Shown here: positions 8,813 through 17,609 of the stretch, piece after piece
Layout: each line of letters opens with the position of its first letter
Numbering within the stretch: position 1 is the stretch's first letter
NCBI GenBank assembly: GCA_002492525.1
Contig: DKZA01000047.1
Location: forward strand, 18,119 to 82,118
Length of the DNA: 64,000 nt
From: Lachnospiraceae bacterium UBA7086
Lineage (GTDB): Bacteria > Bacillota > Clostridia > Lachnospirales > Lachnospiraceae
Reading direction: 5' to 3'
Notes under the pieces: model-generated
Told to the model about the DNA's origin: nothing
The model's input: only the letters and a program-made list of their open reading frames with translations
The model's database searches: none
Program-made: the position numbers and the translations under genes

Positions 8813-10909
8813 ATGGCGGGCAGACATATGAGTGAACAGGAAAAGATTGTGGAGATTGGGAAGGTCAAACTGGATCTTACGCACTATCCGGGAGAGGATT
8901 ATTATTGTGACGGTGCAGTGGAGGATGAACTTCTGGATATTGTGAAGAATTATTCGGCAGTGGAGTATCAGCGGATCATAGAAGAGAGAAAGAGCTGGCC
9001 GGTGCTTTACCATCTGTCGCCTCTTCGGGAGAATATTGTGGAGTGGATTCCCATGGAAGGCGCCAAAGTGCTGGAAGTGGGAAGCGGCTGCGGTGCCATC
9101 ACAGGTGCTTTGGCCCGCAAAGCAGCCCAGGTGGCAGGGGTGGATCTGTCTAGGAAACGGAGCCTGATCAATGCGTATCGTCACAGCAGCTGCGATAATG
9201 TGACCATCCATGTAGGGAATTTTAAGGATGTGGAACCTGATCTGCCGGTGGATTTTGATTATATTTTTCTGATCGGGGTATTTGAGTACGGTCAGAGTTA
9301 CATGGGTACTGACAAGCCTTTTGAGGAATTTTTGCAGATTGTCATGAAACATCTTGCACCCGGCGGACGAGTGGTGATCGCCATAGAGAACAAATATGGA
9401 CTGAAATATTTCGCGGGCTGTAAGGAAGATCATCTTGGCACTTGGTTTTCCGGCATTGAGAATTATGCGGCCGGCGGCGGGGTGCGGACTTTTTCCCGGC
9501 AGGGACTGGAAAAGATTTTCAGAGCCTGTGGGGTTTCGGAGTATAGTTTCTATTATCCTTATCCGGATTATAAGTTTATGACCACGCTGTATTCCGACGG
9601 AAGGCTTCCGGGGAAAGGAGAACTTTCCAATAATCTCAGAAATTATGACAGAGAGCGGATGAATCTGTTTGATGAGAAATATGCCTTTGACGGTCTGGCT
9701 GAGGACGGACTGTTCTCCGTATTTACCAATTCCTACGAGGTGATCATCGGCAAAGAACTGCCTGTTTTGTACACCAGATATTCTAACGACCGGGCGCCGG
9801 CCTATCAGATTAAGACGGAAATCAGCAGAGATTTGAGGGCGGGAGCGAAAGGGGATCCGATTGTTAAAAAACATCCGTTATGCAAAGAAGCAGAAGATCA
9901 TATCAGGCGGATTGCAACGGCATACCGGAAGCTGACAGAAAGGTATGAGGGCGGGAAGATACAGATCAATCAATGCAGCCTGCATGAGGATACGGACGGT
10001 GTGTGGGATACCTTTGCCTATGTGCAGGGACGGCCTTTAACGGAACTGTTGGATGAGAGACTGGAAAAAGATGATATTGAAGGATTTCATGCCCTTTTTG
10101 AGGAATATGTGGAACGGGTGGGGTATCATCCGGACTATCCGGTGGTGGATTTTGATATGATTTTTTCCAATATCATGGTGCAGGACGATACCTGGACGAT
10201 TATTGATTATGAGTGGACTTATGAGAAGGAGATGGATCCGAAGGAACTGGCCTTTCGGGCAATCTACTGTTATCTTTTGGAGGATGAAAAGAGAAATAAA
10301 TTAAATGTAGATTTAATATTAAATTCGTTGGGAATGAGCGAGGCGGATATGGATGACTGCCGGGCCCGGGAGAGAAAGTTTCAGAAACAGGTGACGGGGC
10401 GGAGCCGGTCTATGTCGGAATTGTATGCCTGGATGGGAGCACCTGTTATTAATCCCTGGGACTGTCTGGAACGGGAGAAACAGAAACTGGTGCCCAGGCG
10501 GGTACAGATTTATGAGGACTGCGGGAGCGGTTTTTCGGAGGAAAAATCCTACTTTGTACCCGAGGCTTATTTAAACGATGAGGATGTGGAATTACAGCTT
10601 ACGGTGGACGGTAATGTGCAGATGCTAAGGATTGATCCGGCCATGGAGGCTTGCGTGGTCAGGATAGAGGAAATCACCTTTAACGGCAAGGATGTGCCCC
10701 TTCGCTCGAAACCTGCCTTTGTTACCAACGGAAAGGTATTGAAATCTTCTGCGGGAATCGTTTTTGTCACCAACGATCCCAATTTGAATGTCAATGTGGC
10801 GGGACTTGAGAGAAAACCGCTGAATCTTCTGTATGCCAGAATGAAGGTGATCATTCTGCCGCCTGCGGTGGCGGAGGACATGGCGGCGTCAGTGAGAAAA
10901 TGGATCTGA
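8813..10909 (+). CDS. SAM methyltransferase fused to kinase-like domain (WbdD-like architecture)
   Basis: The N-terminal half is a class I SAM methyltransferase: motif I VLEVGSGCGAITGAL (about residue 85), VAGVDLSRKR and PGGRVVIAIENKYGLKYF. The C-terminal half has kinase-fold landmarks near residues 446-475: VVDFDMIFSNIMV gives the D-x4-N catalytic loop, followed by IIDYEW in the DFG-like metal-binding position. A methyltransferase plus kinase is the architecture of WbdD, which phosphorylates and methylates the non-reducing end of the O9a chain and stops elongation (established). A similar chain-capping role here is inferred from this architecture and the neighbouring Wzt-type ATPase. A C-terminal segment (about 600-698) is beta-rich and unassigned. 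ATG 8813 has the best spacing from AGGAAA; GTG 8807 and ATG 8810 are alternatives. Confidence 0.8.
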   Translation: MAGRHMSEQEKIVEIGKVKLDLTHYPGEDYYCDGAVEDELLDIVKNYSAVEYQRIIEERKSWPVLYHLSPLRENIVEWIPMEGAKVLEVGSGCGAITGALARKAAQVAGVDLSRKRSLINAYRHSSCDNVTIHVGNFKDVEPDLPVDFDYIFLIGVFEYGQSYMGTDKPFEEFLQIVMKHLAPGGRVVIAIENKYGLKYFAGCKEDHLGTWFSGIENYAAGGGVRTFSRQGLEKIFRACGVSEYSFYYPYPDYKFMTTLYSDGRLPGKGELSNNLRNYDRERMNLFDEKYAFDGLAEDGLFSVFTNSYEVIIGKELPVLYTRYSNDRAPAYQIKTEISRDLRAGAKGDPIVKKHPLCKEAEDHIRRIATAYRKLTERYEGGKIQINQCSLHEDTDGVWDTFAYVQGRPLTELLDERLEKDDIEGFHALFEEYVERVGYHPDYPVVDFDMIFSNIMVQDDTWTIIDYEWTYEKEMDPKELAFRAIYCYLLEDEKRNKLNVDLILNSLGMSEADMDDCRARERKFQKQVTGRSRSMSELYAWMGAPVINPWDCLEREKQKLVPRRVQIYEDCGSGFSEEKSYFVPEAYLNDEDVELQLTVDGNVQMLRIDPAMEACVVRIEEITFNGKDVPLRSKPAFVTNGKVLKSSAGIVFVTNDPNLNVNVAGLERKPLNLLYARMKVIILPPAVAEDMAASVRKWI

Positions 10910-10922
10910 GGGAGGACAAGGT

Positions 10923-12758
10923 TTGCGCTTGAAGAAATGGCTCCGGCGGTTATTGGAATGGCGGCTGGACAGACGGTATGAGAAAAGCCTGAAAGTATAT
11001 CAGATGAATTATGATACCAGACTGGAAGATGAGGAGGAAGGGTCTGATTCTGCGGTGCAGGAAGATTCTGTAGATTTTGAGATTCTGGTCTTTGGTGAGG
11101 GAGAAGCGGCTGCGGATGCCAGGGAACGGATCGCAGCCTTTTTTGCCAAGTATCCCAAGGTGCTCCTGGTCTATGGAGATGAGGATATCCGGGATGAGAA
11201 GGGGGGATATCAATCCCCCTGGCTGAAGCAGGACTGGTCGCCGGACAGTTATCTTTGCAGAGACTACCTGGGAAGCCTTGTGGCTGTGAGGAGAGAGCTT
11301 TATGAACGTCTTACCGGGGCGGAAAAGCAGGATGAAGAACTTTGCCATGACAGATTGGTGGAATTGGCAGGGGGGTATGAGAGAGGATGTCAGCAGATCG
11401 GTCATCTGCGGGAAGTACTTTTTCACAGGAAAGATGCCTGGCTGCCGGCCGGAGAGGGAAGGCCTGGAAAAAGGCTTGTGGAGGCGCCGCGTAAAGAGGC
11501 TTTTGTGTCCGTGATCATTCCCTCCAAAGACAACGTGGAGATTCTCGTAAGATGTCTGGAAACGGTTATTCAGACAGTGCGGGAGGTGCCATATGAGATT
11601 GTGATTGTGGATAACGGCAGCAGGGAAGCCAACCGTGCAAAAATTGTGCAGGAAACAGACAGAATCGCGCAGGAAGCGGATACAGCGATTCGTTACCTCT
11701 ATCGTCCCATGCCCTTTAATTTTTCCCATATGTGTAATCTGGGAGCCAAGGAGGCAAAAGGGAACCTGCTTTTATTCTTAAATGACGATATTGAGGCGGT
11801 ATCCTGCGGCTGGATGGAGGAGCTTGTTGATAAAGCGCTCAGAGAGTGGACCGGCGCTGTGGGAATCAAACTGTTATATCCGGATTCTAACAGGATTCAG
11901 CATACCGGTGTGGTAAATATTGTTCTGGGGCCTGTGCATAAATTACAATTCCAGGATGATAACGCATGTTATTATGATGGCAGAAATAAGGGCGTGTGGA
12001 ATTATCTGGCGGTGACGGGGGCTTGTTTGATGCTTCGCAGGGAAGTGTTTGAAGAAGCGGGCGGTTTCCAGGAGCAGCTTCAGGTGGCTTTCAACGATGT
12101 GGATTTGTGTTTTACATTATATGAACTTGGATATCATAATGTGGTGGTTAATACTTTTCATCTGGTGCATCATGAATCTTTGAGCCGTGGTCATGATGAG
12201 AGTGAAGAGGATCAGCGGCGGCTCATGCAGGAACGGGATATTCTCTATGGCCGGCATCCCAGGTTAGAGAGGAAGGACCCTTATTATCATCCAAGGCTGA
12301 ACAGAAAGCGTCTGGATACCACCATACGTCCGGCTTTTGAGGAGGGACGCACCCTTCCGGACAGACGTGTGTGTGAATCGGGAGAAGATATTACGGGCGC
12401 CAGGGAGGACGAGTGCCTGCGGCTGATCGTGGAACTGGCCACGGCCCGCAGAGTACAGGGCTACGCGGTGGTTTTGGGAAGCGACAACGCCTGTTTTCAG
12501 ACGAAACTGTTGTTTCAGGACAAAGAAAGGGGCAGTCTGTATCAACTGGAATATACGCCTCAGTGCCGCAACGACATTGCACAGAATATGCCGGATCAGA
12601 AAAATATCGCGCTGTGCGGCTTTGAAGTAGAGATTGTGGCGCCTCTGCCGCCTGGCGAATATCGGATCGGCGCGGTGGCAAGGGATGTTATTTCCGGGCT
12701 TCGGATTGTAAGGTGGATTAATGTGGCGATGGTGGTGCGAGAGCAGGAAGCGGGCTGA
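10923..12758 (+). CDS. GT2 glycosyltransferase with degenerate N-terminal half domain
   Basis: A 611-residue glycosyltransferase, probably elongating the polysaccharide. A basic amphipathic N-terminus (MRLKKWLRRLLEW) could bind the membrane. Residues about 78-150 (VYGDEDIRDE, then SPDSYLCRDYLGSLVAVRR) match the second half of a GT2 domain without the first half, as in the 5155 gene. A complete GT2 domain starts at FVSVIIPSKDN (about 193) with FLNDDIE (about 283) and FHLVHHESLSRGHD. The C-terminal 120 residues are beta-rich and of unknown role. The start is TTG 10923, chosen because GGAGG lies 7 bases upstream and no ATG is placed as well. It follows the methyltransferase-kinase gene after 13 bases. 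Confidence 0.88.
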   Translation: MRLKKWLRRLLEWRLDRRYEKSLKVYQMNYDTRLEDEEEGSDSAVQEDSVDFEILVFGEGEAAADARERIAAFFAKYPKVLLVYGDEDIRDEKGGYQSPWLKQDWSPDSYLCRDYLGSLVAVRRELYERLTGAEKQDEELCHDRLVELAGGYERGCQQIGHLREVLFHRKDAWLPAGEGRPGKRLVEAPRKEAFVSVIIPSKDNVEILVRCLETVIQTVREVPYEIVIVDNGSREANRAKIVQETDRIAQEADTAIRYLYRPMPFNFSHMCNLGAKEAKGNLLLFLNDDIEAVSCGWMEELVDKALREWTGAVGIKLLYPDSNRIQHTGVVNIVLGPVHKLQFQDDNACYYDGRNKGVWNYLAVTGACLMLRREVFEEAGGFQEQLQVAFNDVDLCFTLYELGYHNVVVNTFHLVHHESLSRGHDESEEDQRRLMQERDILYGRHPRLERKDPYYHPRLNRKRLDTTIRPAFEEGRTLPDRRVCESGEDITGAREDECLRLIVELATARRVQGYAVVLGSDNACFQTKLLFQDKERGSLYQLEYTPQCRNDIAQNMPDQKNIALCGFEVEIVAPLPPGEYRIGAVARDVISGLRIVRWINVAMVVREQEAG

Positions 12759-12781
12759 GGCGGAATGTGTAGATAGGGGAC

Positions 12782-12934
12782 GCGCAGGGGCACGTAAATA
12801 TCACCGTCGCCGCGCTCTCGCTCCTTTCGCAGCGCAGCAGACGCTAAACTCGACGAGTTGCACAGCAACTCATGACCTCGTTAAGCGCTGGCGCCGCTCT
12901 AGGGGCTCCTTGTGATATTTACGCGCTCCTGCGC
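12782..12934. repeat. Palindromic intergenic element A (about 153 bp)
   Basis: The ends form a 23-base inverted repeat (12782-12804 with 12912-12934, 20 matches). Inside are a conserved core (12818-12852), a perfect 7-bp hairpin around 12855-12871, and a second conserved stretch CCTCGTTAAGCGCTGGC. The core is about 31/35 identical to the reverse complement of 13058-13092 in element B, so the two are related copies in opposite orientation. No open frame here looks coding. Confidence 0.8.
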
Positions 12935-12970
12935 TGACTGTGTACTTTTTGCACAAATTTTGGTAACCAG

Positions 12971-13127
12971 TCCGAACGGAGGAAAAATTTTCAAGGAAGC
13001 CCTAGAACTTGTTTAAATCCTTCGGATTAAAACGGCCAGCACTTAGCGAGGTATTTTCGAGCTTAGTGTCTGCTGCGCTATGAAAGGAGCGAAAGCGGGC
13101 TGACGGAAAATTTTTCCTCCGTTTGGG
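12971..13127. repeat. Palindromic intergenic element B (about 157 bp), inverted relative to A
   Basis: The ends pair over about 21 bases (12971-12991 with 13107-13127, including a few G-U pairs). The conserved core at 13058-13092 is the reverse complement of the element A core with four differences. The terminal arms differ completely in sequence between A and B, yet each pair is self-complementary. A further internal hairpin lies around 13011-13033. Together A and B fill the 510-base gap before the phosphohexomutase gene. Confidence 0.8.
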
Positions 13128-13159
13128 CGTCACCATATAGGAATCTCACATAAATATAT

Positions 13160-13188
13160 TTGCTAGCAGTTTTATGTTGTGGTAAAAT
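13160..13188 (+). promoter_or_regulatory. Sigma-A-type promoter for phosphohexomutase gene
   Basis: TTGCTA (13160-13165), a 17-base spacer and TAAAAT (13183-13188). It lies just downstream of the palindromic elements and about 85 bases before the mutase start, giving the second half of the polysaccharide locus its own promoter. Confidence 0.65.
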
Positions 13189-13271
13189 AAAGAAAATCCA
13201 TAAACTTGGGACGGTTTCTTTCCGTATGAGATGGGCGGAAGGGCAGAATGATTAAACAAGGAGGTTACACA

Positions 13272-14993
13272 ATGGGATATCGGGAGCAATTTGAGTTTTG
13301 GCTGGAGGATTCCTACTTTGACGATGCAACGAAGCAGGAGCTTCTGGCAATCAGAAATGATGAGAAAGAGATTGAGGACAGGTTTTATAAGGACCTTGCG
13401 TTTGGTACGGGCGGCCTTCGCGGTGTAATCGGAGCCGGCACCAACCGTATGAATATCTATACGGTGCGCAAGGCAACCCAGGGACTTGCCAATTACATAA
13501 AGAAACAGGGCGGCGAGAAGAAAGGGGTTGCCATTGCTTACGACTCCAGAAGAATGTCTCCGGAGTTTGCAGATGAAGCGGCGCTTTGTCTGGCGGCCAA
13601 CGGCATTAAGGCTTATGTGTTTGACGCGCTTCGTCCTACGCCGGAATTATCTTTTGCCCTCAGAGAACTTGGCTGTATTTCCGGTATTGTGATCACCGCA
13701 AGTCACAATCCGCCGGAGTATAACGGCTACAAATGTTACTGGGAGGACGGCGCGCAGGTAACGGCGCCCAAGGATAAAGAGATCATCACAGAAGTCAACA
13801 ATGTGACCGATTATCATACCGTAAAGACCATGGACAAGGAAGAGGCGAAAAAGGCCGGTCTTTATGAGGTTATTGGCAAAGAGATTGATGACAAATACAT
13901 GGCGGAGCTCAAGAAACAGATTATTCACCCGGAAATCATCAAAGAGATGGCGGAAGATATGAAGATTGTCTATTCGCCTTTCAACGGTACGGGAAATGTG
14001 CCGGTCAGAAGGATTCTTTCTGAATTGGGCTTTAAGAATGTGTATGTGGTGCCGGAGCAGGAGATGCCGGATCCTGATTTTACCACCCTGGAGTATCCGA
14101 ATCCGGAGGATCCTAAGGCGTTTACGCTGGCTTTGAAGCTTGCCAAAGAGAAGAACGCAGACATCGTCCTTGCCACGGATCCGGATGCGGACAGACTGGG
14201 CATTTATGCCCTGGATACCAAATCCGGGGAATATGTGCCGTTTACAGGCAATATGTCCGGTATGCTGATTGCAGAGTATATCTTAAGAGAGAGAACGGCT
14301 ACAGGCACCATGCCTGAGAATCCGGCCCTTGTTACTACCATCGTCACTACCAATATGGCACGGGCAATCTCTGAGGATTATAAGGTGAAGTTTATCGAAG
14401 TTCTGACCGGATTCAAGTTTATCGGGGAGCAGATCAAGCTGTTTGAACAGAGCGGCTCCAACAACTATGTATTCGGTTTGGAGGAGAGTTATGGTTGTCT
14501 GGCAGGGACGCATGCCAGGGATAAAGATGCCATTGTGGCAGTGATGTGTCTGTGTGAGATGGCGGCATGGTGCAAGAAGCATGGCAAGACCGTGTGGGAT
14601 CAGATGATCACATTGTATGAGAAATATGGTTATTTTAAAGAGAGCCAGTATTCCATTACGATGAAAGGCATTGACGGAGCGAAAGAGATTGAGGAACTGA
14701 TGAACAAACTCCGTAAGAACCCGCCGAAGAATTTCGGGGATTTGAAAGTGAAAGAGTTCAGAGATTATGATACGGGAAAGACTCTGAATCTGGAGACCGG
14801 GGCAGAGGGAGAGACAGGACTGCCGCAGTCCAATGTGCTCTATTTTGATCTGACCAATGATTCCTGGTGCTGTGCAAGACCATCCGGCACAGAGCCGAAG
14901 ATTAAATTCTATATGGGCGTGAAGGGAACCAGCCTTGCGGATGCACAGGCAAAACTGGAACAGCTGACGGAAGATCTTAAGAAAAATTTGTAA
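13272..14993 (+). CDS. Alpha-D-phosphohexomutase (phosphoglucomutase/phosphomannomutase)
   Basis: Interconverts hexose-6-phosphate and hexose-1-phosphate, feeding glucose-1-phosphate to RmlA and related nucleotide-sugar pathways. The 573 residues match the length of PgcA/PGM2-like enzymes. Motifs: FGTGGLRGVIGAGTNRMN near the N-terminus, active-site phosphoserine loop TASHNPPEYNGYK (about 138-150), metal loop ATDPDADRLGI (about 301), sugar-binding GLEESYG, and phosphate-binding RPSGTEPKIKFY near the C-terminus. The start is ATG 13272 after AAGGAGG; the in-frame ATG at 13248 precedes that ribosome site. Confidence 0.95.
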   Translation: MGYREQFEFWLEDSYFDDATKQELLAIRNDEKEIEDRFYKDLAFGTGGLRGVIGAGTNRMNIYTVRKATQGLANYIKKQGGEKKGVAIAYDSRRMSPEFADEAALCLAANGIKAYVFDALRPTPELSFALRELGCISGIVITASHNPPEYNGYKCYWEDGAQVTAPKDKEIITEVNNVTDYHTVKTMDKEEAKKAGLYEVIGKEIDDKYMAELKKQIIHPEIIKEMAEDMKIVYSPFNGTGNVPVRRILSELGFKNVYVVPEQEMPDPDFTTLEYPNPEDPKAFTLALKLAKEKNADIVLATDPDADRLGIYALDTKSGEYVPFTGNMSGMLIAEYILRERTATGTMPENPALVTTIVTTNMARAISEDYKVKFIEVLTGFKFIGEQIKLFEQSGSNNYVFGLEESYGCLAGTHARDKDAIVAVMCLCEMAAWCKKHGKTVWDQMITLYEKYGYFKESQYSITMKGIDGAKEIEELMNKLRKNPPKNFGDLKVKEFRDYDTGKTLNLETGAEGETGLPQSNVLYFDLTNDSWCCARPSGTEPKIKFYMGVKGTSLADAQAKLEQLTEDLKKNL

Positions 14994-15005
14994 GAAAAGC
15001 GTGAT

Positions 15006-15033
15006 AATCGCCCTGCGGTGAGCAGGGCGATTT
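15006..15033 (+). terminator. Hairpin after phosphohexomutase gene (weak terminator)
   Basis: An 11-bp perfect stem (15006-15016 with 15022-15032) with a 5-base loop directly follows the mutase stop. Only TTT follows, so read-through into the next glycosyltransferase is likely. Confidence 0.6.
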
Positions 15034-15062
15034 CATTACACATGGCAGCAGGAGGCGCGGTA

Positions 15063-16487
15063 GTGGGCAATCGGATCTTGAAAATGGATAACGTAAGAAA
15101 GACCATAAATTACCTTAAGAAAAACGGCATAAGTCATGCATACTATGCGGCGAAGGAGCGTGTGCAGGAGGAGAGAACAGCAGATTACTGTTATATGGCG
15201 CCCTCCCAGGAGAAACTTATAAAACAGCGCAGGCAGACAGAGGAGTATCCCTATCTGTTCAGTATTGTGACGCCGGCTTATGAGACTGAAGAAAAGTATA
15301 TGCGGGAAATGATTGCTTCCGTGCGTGCCCAGAGTTATAGGAAGTGGGAACTGATCATTGTAGATGCCTCAGAGAGCGGGCAGGTGGAACGGACGGTGCG
15401 GCAGACCATACAGGAGACTGGGGATATGCGCATTAAGTATCGTCGCCTTGCAAAGAATCTGGGTATTTCCGGTAATACCAACGCAGGGATTGCCCTGGCG
15501 GCAGGGGATTATATTGCTTTGTTGGATCATGATGATTGCATAACACCCGATGCATTATATTGTATGGCGGTAGCGGTACATGAAAGCAGACTGCAAAATC
15601 TTGTACCGGCTCTGTTATATTCGGATGAAGATAAGTGTGATGAAACGTCAAAAATATTTATATCTCCGCATATAAAGCAAAAGTTTAATCTGGATTTATC
15701 CCTTTCCAACAATTACATCTGTCACTTTATGGCGGTAGAAGCAAAACTATTGAAAACACTGAAGCTGCGCGGAGAATATGATGGGGCCCAAGATTATGAT
15801 CTGGTGCTGCGGGTTGTGGATAACTTATTAAAAAGAGGACTTTCGGGAAGAATGGGCAGTATGATTGTTCATATTCCCAGAGTGTTGTATCACTGGCGTT
15901 CTCATGCACGGTCTACGGCTCAGAATACAGAGAGTAAGTCCTACGCCTACGAGGCAGGCAGACAGGCACTTACAGATTTTTGCCGCAGTCAGGGATGGCA
16001 GGTGCAGGTGGAACATAGTCTTCACCTGGGATTTTATGACATCTGTTATGAACCGGATATCTTGTCGGTAAGACAGGATGTAGGCGTGGTGGGAGGCAGG
16101 ATCCTGGATGCCCGCGGCCGAGTTTTTTCCGGTGCCCTCGATGAAAATGGGAAATGTCTTTTTGAGGGGCTGCATGGCCGCTACAGCGGAGGCAGTACGC
16201 ACCGGGCGCTGCTAAAGCAGGACTGTGGGGCAGTGGATATCCGCTGCGTGCGGGTGCGGGAAGAATTACAGCCGGTTTTTTGTCAGATTCTCGGAATCCC
16301 TTATCAGGAAAGAATTGTGCGGATAAAGACCAGGTATGGAAAGCAGGATGTATTCATTGCTAATGTGGCGGGCCTTAGCTGTGACGAGGCCGGATATCGA
16401 AAGCTGAGTATGGCTTTCGGGCAGGCAGTGAGGGACGAAGGATATCTGGTGGTATGGGATCCGGAAATTACGGTAAAGCTTCACTGA
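15063..16487 (+). CDS. GT2 glycosyltransferase with degenerate second half domain
   Basis: A 474-residue glycosyltransferase resembling GT2-2 of the 5155 gene. The N-terminal segment is followed by a full GT2 domain: FSIVTPAYETEEKYM (about 65), NLGISGNTNAGIALAAGDYIALLDHDD in overlapping parts (about 130-156), and YSDEDKCDE. The C-terminal part (about 330-420, VGVVGGRILDARG) resembles the middle of a second GT2 domain but lacks its nucleotide-binding start and usual ending, so it is a remnant. The start is GTG 15063, with AGGAGG 7 bases upstream; the upstream GTG 15018 lies inside the terminator hairpin, and ATG 15084 has no good ribosome site. Confidence 0.87.
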   Translation: MGNRILKMDNVRKTINYLKKNGISHAYYAAKERVQEERTADYCYMAPSQEKLIKQRRQTEEYPYLFSIVTPAYETEEKYMREMIASVRAQSYRKWELIIVDASESGQVERTVRQTIQETGDMRIKYRRLAKNLGISGNTNAGIALAAGDYIALLDHDDCITPDALYCMAVAVHESRLQNLVPALLYSDEDKCDETSKIFISPHIKQKFNLDLSLSNNYICHFMAVEAKLLKTLKLRGEYDGAQDYDLVLRVVDNLLKRGLSGRMGSMIVHIPRVLYHWRSHARSTAQNTESKSYAYEAGRQALTDFCRSQGWQVQVEHSLHLGFYDICYEPDILSVRQDVGVVGGRILDARGRVFSGALDENGKCLFEGLHGRYSGGSTHRALLKQDCGAVDIRCVRVREELQPVFCQILGIPYQERIVRIKTRYGKQDVFIANVAGLSCDEAGYRKLSMAFGQAVRDEGYLVVWDPEITVKLH

Positions 16488-16514
16488 TATTTTAAGAAAG
16501 AATGGAGAAGTACC

Positions 16515-17534
16515 ATGGGGGAAGAGAAGAGGGCAAAAACAGCATCGAATCACAGCCGGCGGACGGATGACGATTTGATCCGTTCCACTGTCATTATTCC
16601 TAATTATAATGGAATCGGCTATATAGAGAATTGTCTGCGGTCTCTGGCGGAGGAGCCCGCGAGGATTCTTGTGGTGGATAATGCTTCCACGGATGGAAGC
16701 CGTGAGCTGGTGGAGGAGAAATTTCCCCAGATAGAAGTTATTTCTTTGCAGAAGAATAAGGGGTTCTGCGGTGCGGTAAACAGAGGAATCATGGAGAGCA
16801 AGACGACATATGTTATTTTATTAAACAATGATACCGTAGTTCTTCCTGGATTTGTGCGTGCACTGGAAGAACCTTTACAGCACGATGAGAAAATTTTCTC
16901 CGGAGCTGCACAGATGATCAATATGAAGAAACCGCAGCTGATAGATGATGCAGGGGATTACTACTGTGCACTTGGATGGGCTTTTGCAGCTGGAAAGGAT
17001 AAAGACAGGAAATCCTATCAGCAGGAGAGATATATTTTTGCTGCCTGCGGAGGCGCCTGTATCTGTCGCAGGAAGACGCTGGAACAGATAGGGATGCTTG
17101 ACGAGAATCATTTCGCATACCTGGAAGATATGGATCTGGGATACCGTGCCAGAATAGCCGGATATCGCAGTTTATATATTCCAAAGGCGCAGGTTTATCA
17201 TGCGGGAAGCGCTTCCTCCGGTTCACGCTACAATGCTTTTAAGGTGGATCTTGCCGCCAGGAACAGTATCTATCTGGTTTATAAAAATATGCCTTTTTTA
17301 CAGATTTTGTTAAACCTTCCTTTTCTTACCATGGGATTTTTAGTAAAGGTACTTTTTTTTCTTCATAAAGGCTTTGGCAGAGTTTATGTGAAAGGACTCC
17401 TAAAAGGCTTACGATTATGTTGGTCCGTGCAGGGAAGATCTAACAGGGTACATTTCAAGAGAAAAAATCTGCCATCTTATGTCAGGATACAATGGGAGTT
17501 GTGGCGTAACATATGGTATAGGTTCTGTTATTGA
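16515..17534 (+). CDS. GT2 glycosyltransferase, rhamnosyltransferase-like
   Basis: A 339-residue GT2 enzyme probably adding a sugar (rhamnose is a guess) during polymer assembly. STVIIPNYNGIGYIENCLRS begins the fold at about residue 26, VVDNASTDGS gives the nucleotide site, VILLNNDT (about 103) the metal site, and LEDMDLGYRARIAGYR the acceptor-side motif. A C-terminal hydrophobic segment (about 260-285) suggests membrane association, as in WcaE/WbbL-like enzymes. The start ATG follows GGAGAAG. The gene ends three bases before a TTGACG element that may begin the next promoter. Confidence 0.88.
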   Translation: MGEEKRAKTASNHSRRTDDDLIRSTVIIPNYNGIGYIENCLRSLAEEPARILVVDNASTDGSRELVEEKFPQIEVISLQKNKGFCGAVNRGIMESKTTYVILLNNDTVVLPGFVRALEEPLQHDEKIFSGAAQMINMKKPQLIDDAGDYYCALGWAFAAGKDKDRKSYQQERYIFAACGGACICRRKTLEQIGMLDENHFAYLEDMDLGYRARIAGYRSLYIPKAQVYHAGSASSGSRYNAFKVDLAARNSIYLVYKNMPFLQILLNLPFLTMGFLVKVLFFLHKGFGRVYVKGLLKGLRLCWSVQGRSNRVHFKRKNLPSYVRIQWELWRNIWYRFCY

Positions 17535-17559
17535 CGGTTGTGTTTTTGGCATAAATATT
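17531..17559 (+). promoter_or_regulatory. Possible weak promoter for initiating transferase gene
   Basis: TTGACG (17531-17536), 17 bases and AATATT (17554-17559). The -35 is good and the -10 poor. It overlaps the end of the preceding coding region and lies about 50 bases before ATG 17610. Confidence 0.3.
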
Positions 17560-17609
17560 GTAGAATAAAAGGAAAAATTGATTACCATACCTCCGCGAGA
17601 GGCTCGCAT

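Noticed and set aside
8585..9874. 429-codon open frame on the minus strand
   Set aside because: It lies antisense to the well-supported end of the GT gene and the methyltransferase-kinase gene, has a Pro/His/Ile-rich shadow composition and no ribosome site.
12721..12915. 64-codon frame running into palindromic element A
   Set aside because: Mostly Arg/Ala-rich translation of the repeat; overlaps the previous gene and has no ribosome site.
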